DNA of 64,000 nt from Caprella mutica (taxonomy: Eukaryota; Arthropoda; Malacostraca; Amphipoda; Caprellidae): positions 1-64,000 of the forward strand of contig CANNZV010001121.1 of assembly GCA_947561585.1 (NCBI GenBank). Direction: 5' to 3'. The notes under the pieces were generated by a model. The model ran no database searches and was not told the origin of the DNA. It saw only the letters and a program-made list of their open reading frames with translations. Positions 42,598 to 53,044 of this stretch are shown in pieces (the stretch's first letter is position 1; every line of letters begins with the position of its first letter). Made by a program: the position numbers and the translations under genes.

Positions 42598-42611
42598 CTC
42601 CCCAACAAACG
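42598..42611 (-). other. Polypurine tract of BEL element
   Basis: Minus strand reads CGTTTGTTGGGGAG directly before the TGTCT of the 3' LTR. The GGGGAG end is typical, though the tract is short. Confidence 0.6.
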
Positions 42612-42880
42612 TTGTCTTTATTCTAAATAAAGACAATATTCTCAAAAATTTGAATTTTAATGAAGAAAAATATGCAGATTAATTCAAATTTGATTAAGTA
42701 CAATACAAGAAGGCAAATCATTTCAATAAACTGAAATTCATTAATACATGGAAATAATTATTTTAAAACCATAGAACACAATAACATAGAACAGAACATA
42801 TTTACAAAAATTAGGACTTGTATGATAATTTCATACAAGAACTTATATACAATATACATATGTGAAATGAAATATTCATT

Positions 42881-45800
42881 TCACATTCCAGTTGCCATTT
42901 TCTGGATTGCTTTTCTACAAGCGACTGCGGCACGCCTTGTAGGTCTTGCAGGATGTGTATCCTCGTCTGGACCAGACGTCACGTCAACAATATCGGCATC
43001 AGAGCTAAACCCGGTCTGAAGCAACGGGATGATGCCTGTTGCGTGGCGGTAAACTCTTTCTTGGTTGCCTTTCATTACCCAAGCTGCTGTAGTCTCACCC
43101 AAAGTGTTGACATCAGCACTGATGATACGACCCATCGGATATGTAGTTGGTTTCAGAAACTTATCCTTCAACAGTACTATGTCCCCAACGCAGAGTTTCC
43201 GATGAGATACCTTTTTGTACCTGTCTGTCTTATTAGTGGCTTGTTCAATAAGATTGGACAAAAATTCAGAATGATAAACTTCAATTAATCTATCTCTACA
43301 TTTCCTAATCTTATCATAACTATTTACAATACCACACGCGTTAGACGTTTTCAGATCAAAGTCAGGATCATTTCTCTCCTCAAACGGTTGCAAATGCGGT
43401 ATTGTATTCAAAGATATCAAGTCAAATCCATGAACCAACATTTCAGGAGTTATAGAATCAGGTACAGTATCAAAACTTCTAATGCCCGCCTTGAAAGCTA
43501 CTGGACGTCTGTTGATCATGTGGATTGCCTGTGCTACAATAAAGTTAAAGTCAGAGTACTCCATAATCAAATTAGATATAGTCTTACCCATCATATGTTT
43601 CACCTGTTTTACCAAAGACTCCACTAGCGACCCCAATGCACTGTTTCCTTTGCAGAACTGTTCCATGAGTACTGTATCAATGCCATTTTCCTGGAAGAAC
43701 AGCCTGGTTTCCATATCAGCGAAAAAACCCTTCAATAGGTTAAAACCCGCAGTAATCTGAGACCCCAAATCTGCTCTACATTCCTGAAATACTCCAAACT
43801 CATAAACATGAAGTTGAATTGCTCTAAGGAAATCATTAGTGTCAGCACTCTCACATACTTTCAAATTAATTGCTCGTGTGAACAAACACGTTACAATAAG
43901 AATGTACACCTTTTTCTTTTCAGAGCCAATTTTAATTGTCCATGGGCCCATATAGTCTATGAACACCGACGAATAGGGTCTATCAGAAGGAAAAATTCTA
44001 AAGTCACGGTATTCATTTTGATTTAATCTAACTGCTCTGTTGTTAAATCTAGCGCAGGTAATGCATCGCTTCAAAACTCTTTTAACAGTAGAAAAATAAC
44101 TTAGGATCCAGTAATTAGCTTTCAATTCTTTCAGAACAGAATATACTCCACTATGATTCAATTTACAGTGTGCATCTCTAACGACCAGTTCAGTCAATAA
44201 ACTATTCTTAGGTAACAATATAGGAAAAGAAGTATCGTTAGATAATTTACTCTTTACCCTAACTAGACCAAGACTATCTCTTACTAAATTAAACTTAGTT
44301 ATCAAATCAGGGGCAGATTTCTTTAAAGCATTATCGAAATATTCAAATACTTCGGGGAAACAAATATTTTGTTCCCTAGCAATTATCAACGTACAAGCCT
44401 GTTCATAATAATTAGTTTGAAGAAACTCATCATTAGTTTTCTCACATCGTATGTGAGAAAGTTTATTTCTCAAAATAGAAACGAATTTCAAAACCAAAGC
44501 AGTAACCCTAATCAACTTCTTAAGACTGGAAAACTTATCCAGTGGTACAACATGAATAGGTGCATCACTATCTGTACACAGAAAAGAATTACATACAGCT
44601 TCTGGTACTTCGTCTGTGCCCTTAGCGAGAGGATTAGGTATTGTTACAGACGTTATATCGTTTCGCATATTTACTTCATCTGTAAGAAACTCTGGACCAG
44701 AATGGTAGCAAGTTTGTTTAAGTTTCTTATAAGACAAAGGTCGGCTAATAGCATCTGCTGGATTTGTTAAACCCTCTGTGAAACTGAAAGTTATTGGTTT
44801 GGTACTACAGCACTTATCAATGGTTTTTAATCTATTCAAAATGAACACATTAAGTTTCTGCCACTTATCAAACCTATTGGCATATGAATTCAACCAATGG
44901 ATACAAACCATGCTGTCTGTGAACAGACGTAATTCAGTTATACTCAGAGGTCTAACTATATCGCTACCACAAAGTTCTAAGTACAATTTTATCAGAATTT
45001 CAGTACCAAATGTTATAGCTGCAAATTCGAGAGAAGGTATAGATTTACCCTCAAGAAGCTTGCTTACAACTTTCGATTTTGCCAATAGAAAAGAAAGCTT
45101 ACTAGTTTTATTATCTAGAATGTACACAACAACTCCGTAGAGTTGTTTCGATGCGTCAGTAAATGCTATCAAAGAAAACTCCGAATCCCTCGCACCTATG
45201 AAGCGTTCAAGTGAAATTTGAGGCACAGAGTTTGTTTGTTGTGCAATATTGCGCCACTCTCTTTGGTATTCTCTGGATAGAACTGTATCCCAACTTAAAG
45301 AACTATCAGTCTGAATCTTTTGTAGGAATAATCTGGCTCTATGCAACATCGGTGAATAAATACCAAATAAATCGTATACAGAGTTTATTGTACTCAAAAT
45401 ACCTCGTTTTGTTATAGCATTTACCTCCAATTTTAGTGGTTGAGCAGCATAAGAATCATCCTCCCTATTCCAAACTATACCCAACAATTTCTGAGTCTTA
45501 GGAGCAGAACTATTTGTATCTGTATCAATCCTAGACTGTAAGCTATTGTTATTACAGGCTAGCTGTTGTAACTCAAAACAATAGGGAGAAAATATCTTAG
45601 GCAACATATCATAAATCCATTCAAGTTCAGTCAAACTGTTACAAGTAGCTGCCCCATTATCTACATACATCAAGTGATAAATCAAGCCTTTAAGATGACG
45701 AACCCTTTCGTCGTCGGTATCCGTATCCAAAATCAGAATTCGGTATAGTGCTAGCATAAGAATACAAGGACTGGGTCTGAGTCCGAAAGTTAATCTTAAA

Positions 45801-48496
45801 TTCCGAAAAGCTATCAATGAAAAATCGTTACTCTTTACGTTATTGTACCACAAAAATAGTAAACGATTCTGATCCTCTTCAGGCAACAAGATCTGTAGAA
45901 AAGCTTTACGCAAATCAAATGTTATGACATATTTGTCAAACCTAGTGAAAATTAACGAATTTATAATCTTATTATTCAAAGAAGGACCTGGAAGCATAGC
46001 TTGATTATGCGAGACAGTGTACATGGACTGATTCTGTTCTACCAAATTTGATAGAAATACAACTCTAATCTTGGTAGTATCTCTTTCTGGTTTGAACACT
46101 CCCATGTGCGGTAAAAAGGAAGACTCCGGATGGTCCTTCAAAAATTCGTCAATATGGACGATTCTGTCTATAATACCAGCTCTTTCTTGTTCCCTGAACA
46201 CTTCATCATACGCTAACAATCTCTTTGATTTTTGTAGCTTAGACACATTAGTCTCCAATATCTTTTTAGATAAACCGTAGTTTTGTCCTAACCTATGACA
46301 TATTTTGGCATTCCACATTAATGGTGCTTTCATCCTACCAGTGTCGTCACGTGACATCGACTCCAACGTATAATCAACTAGTCTCTTGTCGATTTCACCC
46401 ATATCTCCACCTTCATGAGTATCGTAATTAAATACCCTATTACACTGTTCATTAAGCATCTGCTCAGTCGCCTTAGCTAGGTTGTGAGGAATAATTTCAC
46501 CATTACTATCCAACACTGTAAAAGACGGTATTAGTGCTGAAATATTATCGTTGGTATACTGAATGCTTAAGTTATTAGATGAACAATTAGGAATGGAAAT
46601 TTCGGCTTCAGGCAAGAATTCAATGTTAGCTAACAAATCAGTAATCCTACCAGTTAACATAATTCCCACAGGCGAAGATATATAGCAAGATTCTCCAAAA
46701 GACACATAATTTAGATTAAATAAATGTTCAGATTCGGCACCGATAATCAAGTCTATATCACCAACAGTACCTGTAGAACCTACATCCAACATGGAATCTG
46801 CCAATTTATAACCCTTATTAACAACAGAATTAACCAACTTATCAAGCCCCATAATGCGCAATGATATATTAATAGAAGGCACCACAACTGCGCAAATTGA
46901 CAAAGTAGTATTCCCGTAAGGAAATTTAATTTCAACAATATCGGTAGAAAGAGAGCTAGTGCTATTAAATCCATGAATATTCATATTTACTTTATCTACA
47001 ATGGGTAGTTTTAGTGCTTTTACAACAGACTCTGATATAAAGTTTCGTTGAGATCCTCCGTCTTTAAGTGCCCGTACTTTAAGTTGTTCTTCAATGTTTA
47101 TAGTCAATGTCGGTAATAGAATAGAGTCCCTACTATCAACAGATAAAGTTTCGGTAAAGTTCAAGTTATTAGTAGTGTTTAATTGGTGAGAAATATTATA
47201 ACTCTTCTGACATAAATATGACATGTGGCTACCGTTACAATTCCTGCATTGAGAATTAAACTTATAATGACATTTAGCAGTAACATGTGATAATAAAGCA
47301 CATTTAGTGCAGCCCTTTAACTCTTTAAGCTTATTAATCTTCTTCTCCGCCGTATCAAACACTTCACATCGGCTTAGAAAATGAGATTCAAATTCGCGCT
47401 TATCAGTTTTACACAACAAACAGAACTTAGTGTATGGTTTCTTTTCGGCATTTATTGCCAAGTTTGTAGCTTCACAATTATTCTCTTTCCTCGATTCGGC
47501 TGAATTACTTTTCTTGTGGAGTCTGACATATCGCTCAGTAGCTTCAAACACATTCTCTTCAATCTGAGCTAGAGATGGTTTATTAGTATTTACTATTTGA
47601 ATTAATTGATTTTGAAAATTCTCTGTCATGCCATTCCATATAAAATATGTTAGAATAGTGTCAATGTCAACATTTAATTTACGAAACAAGTTAATAATAT
47701 TCCTCATTTCTCCTATGAAATCATAAGGATCTCCATGAGTTGACATCTTAATCTCTGAAAGCTTCTTAATAGAGGAAAATTTCCTAACAATATCTGATGA
47801 AAAGGCTTTGATTAGCAAAGATTTGGCAACTTCGTAAGTTTGTTCGTCTACATCGAGTGAATCTACCAGTACCCTAGGAGCTTTAGATAACTGGTTTCGC
47901 AGATATATGAATTTTTCATACGATGGTAAATTATGTTTCCCAATAATAGATTCAAAACTAAAAATGAATTTCTCAAAATCATCACCAGCAGAATTACTAA
48001 ACTTTGGAAAAGGAATTTCAGGTAATCTTAGCTTTGAGTTAGGAAGAGGACTAGACACGTGCGTACTATTAGATTGCGGGTTTCCCGGCAATAGAGTACC
48101 TCCCGCTACAAAACTTTGTTCGGTACTATTCTGAATGGACTGTAAATGTAATAGTATTGACCTCATTCTATCGTCATAGCGCTCTTCGTGCATGTTAACT
48201 TCATCATCTATAAGTACTTCATTCCTATCGTCATCCAACATTTTAGAAATTATCCCCGAATGCATTTTATTCAATTGCTTTCGCAAATCAACCAATTTCT
48301 CGTTATACAAATCTCTATCATGTTGAGTGAGATTATCGAGCTCTGCTTCAATTTTGTTACAAAGACGCGTTACTCTTTGTCGAGTATATTGTTGAGTTTT
48401 AATTAGAGACGTTATATCACCTTCTAACTTATATTTCGAAGCTTTACGCTCCTTGGGAATTGCACCAGCACCTTGATCTTCACAATCGCTAACCAT
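42881..48496 (-). CDS. BEL/Pao gag-pol polyprotein
   Basis: The open frame begins at 48676, but its first 60 codons are the leader and primer-binding region, so I take the ATG at 48496 (M61 of that frame; 1,871 residues). Numbering from 48676: coiled, charged gag start about 75-185; DUF1759-like gag 215-390; Cys/His clusters 419-489; protease-like site D-G-G-S at 539-542; RT 865-1030 with Asp 921 (T-F-D-L-R-K-A-F) and Y-V-D-N at 1004-1007; RNase H with Asp 1174, Glu 1217, Asp 1254; integrase HHCC finger H1503, H1508, C1538, C1541 and catalytic Asp 1574, Asp 1636, Glu 1686; C-terminal DUF5641-like domain about 1825-1890. Oddities: Asn where the second YVDD aspartate is expected, and D-G-G instead of D-S/T-G in the protease. 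No frameshift or stop. Confidence 0.95.
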   Translation of the reverse strand: MVSDCEDQGAGAIPKERKASKYKLEGDITSLIKTQQYTRQRVTRLCNKIEAELDNLTQHDRDLYNEKLVDLRKQLNKMHSGIISKMLDDDRNEVLIDDEVNMHEERYDDRMRSILLHLQSIQNSTEQSFVAGGTLLPGNPQSNSTHVSSPLPNSKLRLPEIPFPKFSNSAGDDFEKFIFSFESIIGKHNLPSYEKFIYLRNQLSKAPRVLVDSLDVDEQTYEVAKSLLIKAFSSDIVRKFSSIKKLSEIKMSTHGDPYDFIGEMRNIINLFRKLNVDIDTILTYFIWNGMTENFQNQLIQIVNTNKPSLAQIEENVFEATERYVRLHKKSNSAESRKENNCEATNLAINAEKKPYTKFCLLCKTDKREFESHFLSRCEVFDTAEKKINKLKELKGCTKCALLSHVTAKCHYKFNSQCRNCNGSHMSYLCQKSYNISHQLNTTNNLNFTETLSVDSRDSILLPTLTINIEEQLKVRALKDGGSQRNFISESVVKALKLPIVDKVNMNIHGFNSTSSLSTDIVEIKFPYGNTTLSICAVVVPSINISLRIMGLDKLVNSVVNKGYKLADSMLDVGSTGTVGDIDLIIGAESEHLFNLNYVSFGESCYISSPVGIMLTGRITDLLANIEFLPEAEISIPNCSSNNLSIQYTNDNISALIPSFTVLDSNGEIIPHNLAKATEQMLNEQCNRVFNYDTHEGGDMGEIDKRLVDYTLESMSRDDTGRMKAPLMWNAKICHRLGQNYGLSKKILETNVSKLQKSKRLLAYDEVFREQERAGIIDRIVHIDEFLKDHPESSFLPHMGVFKPERDTTKIRVVFLSNLVEQNQSMYTVSHNQAMLPGPSLNNKIINSLIFTRFDKYVITFDLRKAFLQILLPEEDQNRLLFLWYNNVKSNDFSLIAFRNLRLTFGLRPSPCILMLALYRILILDTDTDDERVRHLKGLIYHLMYVDNGAATCNSLTELEWIYDMLPKIFSPYCFELQQLACNNNSLQSRIDTDTNSSAPKTQKLLGIVWNREDDSYAAQPLKLEVNAITKRGILSTINSVYDLFGIYSPMLHRARLFLQKIQTDSSLSWDTVLSREYQREWRNIAQQTNSVPQISLERFIGARDSEFSLIAFTDASKQLYGVVVYILDNKTSKLSFLLAKSKVVSKLLEGKSIPSLEFAAITFGTEILIKLYLELCGSDIVRPLSITELRLFTDSMVCIHWLNSYANRFDKWQKLNVFILNRLKTIDKCCSTKPITFSFTEGLTNPADAISRPLSYKKLKQTCYHSGPEFLTDEVNMRNDITSVTIPNPLAKGTDEVPEAVCNSFLCTDSDAPIHVVPLDKFSSLKKLIRVTALVLKFVSILRNKLSHIRCEKTNDEFLQTNYYEQACTLIIAREQNICFPEVFEYFDNALKKSAPDLITKFNLVRDSLGLVRVKSKLSNDTSFPILLPKNSLLTELVVRDAHCKLNHSGVYSVLKELKANYWILSYFSTVKRVLKRCITCARFNNRAVRLNQNEYRDFRIFPSDRPYSSVFIDYMGPWTIKIGSEKKKVYILIVTCLFTRAINLKVCESADTNDFLRAIQLHVYEFGVFQECRADLGSQITAGFNLLKGFFADMETRLFFQENGIDTVLMEQFCKGNSALGSLVESLVKQVKHMMGKTISNLIMEYSDFNFIVAQAIHMINRRPVAFKAGIRSFDTVPDSITPEMLVHGFDLISLNTIPHLQPFEERNDPDFDLKTSNACGIVNSYDKIRKCRDRLIEVYHSEFLSNLIEQATNKTDRYKKVSHRKLCVGDIVLLKDKFLKPTTYPMGRIISADVNTLGETTAAWVMKGNQERVYRHATGIIPLLQTGFSSDADIVDVTSGPDEDTHPARPTRRAAVACRKAIQKMATGM

Positions 48497-48657
48497 CGTA
48501 TATAATAAAATGAACGAAATAGAAGGGAGAAAAGTTATTAGAGTAGTAATAAATAAGATAACACACAAATACAAGGGACCCCGGACGGACGGCAAACTAG
48601 ATAGGATTATGATCCAAGACGAGACACCAAATGAAACAACGGAAACCGACTTCAGCT

Positions 48658-48675
48658 TCCCCATACTGGCCACCA
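48658..48675 (-). other. Primer-binding site of BEL element
   Basis: Directly after the 5' LTR the minus strand reads TGGTGGCCAGTATGGGG. TGG pairs with the CCA end of a tRNA. The matching tRNA cannot be named without a search. Confidence 0.75.
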
Positions 48676-50026
48676 TTTATAAAACGTTAATATGAGTGAT
48701 TAAAATGATAGTTTAGCTTCGTAAATAAATTTAGTGTTAATTTGAATTTTCGTTAATTTGAGTGTAAAATTCCTGACAAAAATTTAGTTTAGTTATGACT
48801 TAAATGAAATGGCATATAGGTATGAGGAAGGTTTGAGGAAAACAAATATGAATGATTAAACTATATATTGCTATGGAGATGTCCAAAAGGCAGCCTCCAA
48901 TTGTTTCATCCAGCGCACGTATAGAAGTATAGCACATATGTAGCCGCACTAGTTAGGCAGCATTAGCTACACGTCTGTACACCGTCCACAGGACACTGAA
49001 TAAAAGAAAGAAAATATGAAATGCCTAATATTACTATAGAAAACAGATAGAGAGGAACACTAATTTATATTGGAACTAGTTAACATGAAGTTTATTGTAC
49101 AATGTGAATAGGAGTTTATAAGAATAATTAAAAAGTTTAAATGGTTTAGATATTAAATAGGTTTAGATATTAAATAGTTTTCTATAGGATTCTATAACGT
49201 AGTTAGGTTTATATCGTAATTAGGGTTATATAGTAATAGCGTAATTAGGGTTATATAGTAATAGCGTAATTAGGGTTATATAGTAATAAATTGTAATAGA
49301 TCGTAATAAATTGTAATAGATCGTAATAAATTGTAATAGATCGTAATAAATTGTAATAGATCGTAATAAATTGTAATAGATCGTAATAAATTGTAATAAT
49401 AAGTTATTAACAAAGCAGTGTTATGCGGAAAATAGCGTGATAAAGTGAATTTGTAAAGTAATTATGAGGTCACTGAAATTTTAATAAGAATGAGCGAAGT
49501 CCCCCAAAAGTTAACACTTACGGCATAGACATTTCCAGTCACTCCAAAAATCTACCAGTCTCCGTTGTCAAAATCGTCCGTCTCAGCTCCTTGGCATCAG
49601 TTACTACATTCGTAGTACATCTGAATGCCATCTAGGGTATCCCTCATCCATTGCCATCCACGGGATCCCAAAGGGTTCTCACTCCTCCATACTAATGGTT
49701 CGTAGTATTAGAAGAACTAGCAATGAGATTGGTTCGGATCATACTATGGGATAAATTATTCACCACTGCAATTCACAATTAGTAGGAAAGTGGAGACGAG
49801 GCTGTTAGTTACACTGAGTGTGTTTATCTTCAGGTAACTGTAACGATACTGACTAGGTTTGTGCTATGTAGCACACAGGTTAATTCTGAGCGATATCTTC
49901 AGAACTTTCCGCTAGTGAAAACTTCGGAAGACCTCGCTCATATATTTACTTTATAAATTGTAGATATTTAGTCATGAGAGTTATGATTTTAAAATATTAT
50001 TCATACTCAATTATATATTTTAGACA
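48676..50026 (-). repeat. 5' LTR of BEL element (1,351 bp)
   Basis: Same length and, by eye, same sequence as 41247-42597, including both inner tandem arrays (49220-49400). It drives transcription toward lower coordinates. Confidence 0.93.
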
Positions 50027-50231
50027 CAAATCTCTTTAGCAGACTTCATTGTCAATTGCATCATCTCTAAAACGGTGGCGGTGTTGGTTCTATCGCGCAG
50101 TGAGCGATCACAATTTAGTGGCGCTCGCCAAGACATTTTTCGCTATTAGAGAGAAAAGGGGCGGAGTTAGAGAGAAAAATAACAAAACTGTGGCGACCGC
50201 CATAGCGAGCGCCACAGTGTAATACGGGCTT

Positions 50232-50363
50232 TACAGAATGCACGGAAAGGAGAGGAAGTGCGTGTGAGACATTCCTCATTTTAACAACTCTCTCTACCTT
50301 ATGCACTTCTCGAAACCCTACTTTAAAAGATTTGATAGTTACCTACATGACGAATACAGATAA
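50232..50363. repeat. Flanking repeat, copy left of the gap
   Basis: ACAGAATGCACGGAAAGG through ACGAATACAGATAA matches 50429-50558 right of the N run with scattered differences. Together with 40229-40267 (GGCGCCCCTCCCACTCACAT) it shows where the MITE C pair inserted. Confidence 0.85.
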
Positions 50364-50387
50364 NNNNNNNNNNNNNNNNNNNNNNNN
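50364..50387. other. Assembly gap (24 N)
   Basis: Run of N between two copies of the same repeat. The real size of the missing sequence is unknown. Confidence 0.99.
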
Positions 50388-50560
50388 GTCTAAACCAATG
50401 ACGCCCCTCCCACTTACATCAGTTTAACAGAATGCACGGAAAGGATAGGATGTGCGTGTGAGACACTCTTCATTTTAACACCTCTCCCTACTTCATTCAC
50501 TTCTCGAAACCCTACTTTTTAAAGATTTAATAGTTACTTACATGACGAATACAGATAATT
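50388..50560. repeat. Flanking repeat, copy right of the gap (no MITE)
   Basis: GTCTAAACCAATGACGCCCC through ATGACGAATACAGATAAT. This copy reads CAGTTTAACAGAATG where the left copy has the MITE C pair, so it is an empty-site relative of the 40.2/50.2 kb junctions. Confidence 0.85.
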
Positions 50561-51924
50561 TCTATGATGAAAAAGTGTATGATATAATTACTAACTTTGC
50601 TTTGACATCTCACTAAAACTATAATTTTATTACAGTAATAACAAGGTGAACAGAGAGAATGTATGCTCAAATCATAATAAATTCACAATGAAAAATACTA
50701 TTAAACCATAAAAAAAATAAGAATTTATCCATGGATCAAAGCATATACTATACTTCTCAAAACGAAATACAATGTTACTGACTATTTTTGACTAATTTAT
50801 TGCAAGAAAGTTAGAGATTAAATTACATTATAAGAAAAAAGAAGCAATGGCCCATACACGTATATCCAGAAATTTAGTGTGACGTCATGACTTGATCATT
50901 CTATTAGAATGAATGCAAAATATAAATATACTTATAACTATTGTTAACATCTGATCAGCATGGAGAAAATATATGTATTAATTACCATACAACGGAAGTA
51001 AATATAAATGAAAGTATTTTATATACAAGCACAATCAATATATGTATATGTAATGGGTTTATTTTAACTTACATATTTTGTTAAATTTGTTACATGGTGG
51101 GACAATATGTAAACAACCATAAAAATATCATTCATGAACACAAGTTGCATGGTGTGATTAAATATATCCCACCTTATAATGAAGCATATTATTTACATTT
51201 ATATTCAGTACTATTGAGTTTAATAATATAATGATAAAAAACACCTATGCAACTTGGTACTTTTTTATTCTCAAATCTTATGACTCAAAGAATTGAAGTC
51301 TGTTTCGGAACCAAAAACTATATCGCTAATATCAAAAGGAAATTAAATACAAGGGACTTGAAGAGGCAGTCAGAAATGAAAGTGGCTCCGTGACCAAATT
51401 CATCTACCACGATTCGTTGGCCAAGCTCACGTATGCACAAAAGCAGTTACTTAATTAAAAAGAATGTGGATTAGGAAAGATGGAAGAAAATGAGTAAGTA
51501 AATGAAACCTATATTCCTACCTAGCAAAAACTTCAAGAGGAAAATGAGAAGAGATAGTAAATGAAGCATGCATGCCTACCTTAGCATTATCCTCTAAACC
51601 AGAAAGTAGTGTTAAAAATGAGTTGTGATTAAAACAATTATGATTGTTTAACCTTTTTAATTTAACTTTCAATATAAATATAATAAAATTGAATGAGAAG
51701 CCAACTATAAAAAATAATATTTTCAAAAATCCCACCAATTGCGACAATTAGTAAACAATATGTTTTCAGAAATAAAATATCATCACAATTGGTAAATAAT
51801 TTGTTATCAAAATTGTGATAGCTACAAACAGAACAGAACAACATTGCCTCCCTCGACTGTTACTCGATTAGCACTGAGCAATGGAGGAGGGGCATACAAC
51901 CCCATTGCACCGAGTGGCAGGGGT
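50561..51924. other. Intergenic DNA
   Basis: AT-rich. A 40-codon protein-like stretch near 51310-51450 (K-Y-K-G-L-E-E-A-V-R-N-E-S in one frame) is too short and unflanked to call. Confidence 0.45.
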
Positions 51925-52020
51925 GCATTGGGGGAAGACACGCCCATGGCGCCACTTTTTGGCATCACTTTTCCTTGCAAGACATGCTACCTCCATACCT
52001 ATATATACTCAGTGCTGATA
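51925..52020 (-). repeat. Inverted partner of 39590-40100
   Basis: AGACACGCCCATGGCGCCAC, TTTTTGGCATCACTTTT, ATGCTACCTCCATA and TATATATACTCAGTG occur in the reverse order and orientation of 39600-39630 plus 40064-40095. Either two independent copies of one repeat or the ends of a 12.4-kb unit. Confidence 0.65.
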
Positions 52021-52354
52021 CCAGTACCAAGTCCAATACCATTTTTTTAAAAGTATGATATTCAAGCCAAAGACACCAAATATATTAGTTCTAGGTAGGT
52101 ATCTGTGGTTAAATTTACCACTAATTTATAAAGTTTACATTTACCTAGGTCTTAAGGATCTTCATGATATGTGATTGTTGCCTAGGTGTTTATACAAGTA
52201 TACTACCTATGCAATAATGCATCCTAACGTCATAGCAATATAACAAATTCATTGTCTTACATTAGAAGTGAACTCTACAAGTGTTACTTGCTCAGTGTAA
52301 TACCTATAAATTTCATTTGTTAGAATATTTTTGTGTTATTGCAATTAGCTAAAG

Positions 52355-52800
52355 TGTACCTAGTTTTGAACTACAGTGTGCCTAGTTTTGAACTACAGTG
52401 TGCCTAGTTTTGAACTACAGTGTGCCTAGTTAGCTTTGAACTACAGTGTGCCTAGCTAGCTTTGAACTACAGTGTGCCTAGTTAGCTTTGAACTACAGTG
52501 TGCCTAGTTAGCTTTGAACTACAGTGTGCCTAGTTAGTTTTGAACTACAGTGTGCCTAGTTAGCTTTAAACTACAGTGTGCCTAGTTAGCTTTGAACTAC
52601 AGTGTGCCTAGTTAGCTTTGAAGTGCAGTGTGCCTATAGTTTTGAAGTGTAGTATGCCTAGTTAGTTTTGAACTACAGTGTGTCTAGTTTTGAAGTGCAG
52701 TGTGTTTAGTTAGTTTTGAAGTGCGGTGTGCCTAGTTGGTTTTGAAGTGCGGTGCCTAGTTAGTTTTGAATTGCAGTGTGCCTAGTTAGTTTTGAAGTAT
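52355..52800. repeat. Minisatellite, unit about 26-30 bp
   Basis: About 17 copies of GTGCCTAGTTAGCTTTGAAC plus TACAGT. Early copies are 24-29 bases and nearly identical; later ones diverge (TTTGAAGTGCAGTGTG). Confidence 0.95.
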
Positions 52801-53044
52801 GTATTATTATTCATCTGTTGATTAATCACAGCAATATCAGCTGTCTAGTTGAACATAAATTTACTATTATAAGCACGAAATGTAATTATTCAGTGAATTG
52901 TTTATAATGTTCGTTTCAATTTTCAGAAACACTGTCCGGACCCGATTTCAAACCAGTTCATAAAACCATTGGAATATCCCTATAGAATTCTGGCGATTGG
53001 GATGGACATAGAGGAAGGGGCATACGCTCCCACACTTGAGCACG

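Larger units (their letters stand above)
41247..50026 (-). mobile_element. Intact BEL/Pao LTR retrotransposon
   Basis: 8,780-bp element on the minus strand: 5' LTR 48676-50026, primer-binding site, one long gag-pol frame 48496 to 42881, polypurine tract, 3' LTR 41247-42597, exact CAAAT duplication. Both LTRs are 1,351 bp and appear identical by eye, including the copy number of their inner tandem repeats, which suggests a recent insertion. Domain order (gag, protease, RT, RNase H, integrase) and the DUF1759-like gag place it in BEL/Pao. No envelope gene seen. Confidence 0.96.
40853..50230. mobile_element. MITE family C, copy 2, split by a BEL element
   Basis: Left part 40853-41246 and right part from 50027 (first 5 bases are the duplicated CAAAT) to 50230; together about 593 bp, colinear with copy 1. 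It starts AGCCCGTATTACACTG and ends CAGTGTAATACGGGCT, followed by TTA. The adjoining tandem position with copy 1 means one MITE inserted at the other's TAA. Confidence 0.85.

Noticed and set aside
42953..45417. Many plus-strand open frames of 60-130 codons
   Set aside because: They lie opposite the BEL polyprotein and are shadows of its minus-strand coding sequence.
48497..48676. N-terminal 60-codon extension of the BEL frame, with a hydrophobic segment resembling a signal peptide
   Set aside because: It begins at the LTR boundary and covers the primer-binding site; more likely untranslated leader that happens to be open, with the true start at 48496.
51305..51455. Short protein-like stretch with K-Y-K-G-L-E-E-A-V-R-N-E-S
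   Set aside because: About 40 codons, a stop within, no recognisable family, no splice context strong enough to call an exon.
52355..52800. Second CRISPR-like array
   Set aside because: No spacers; a plain minisatellite with gradual divergence of units.
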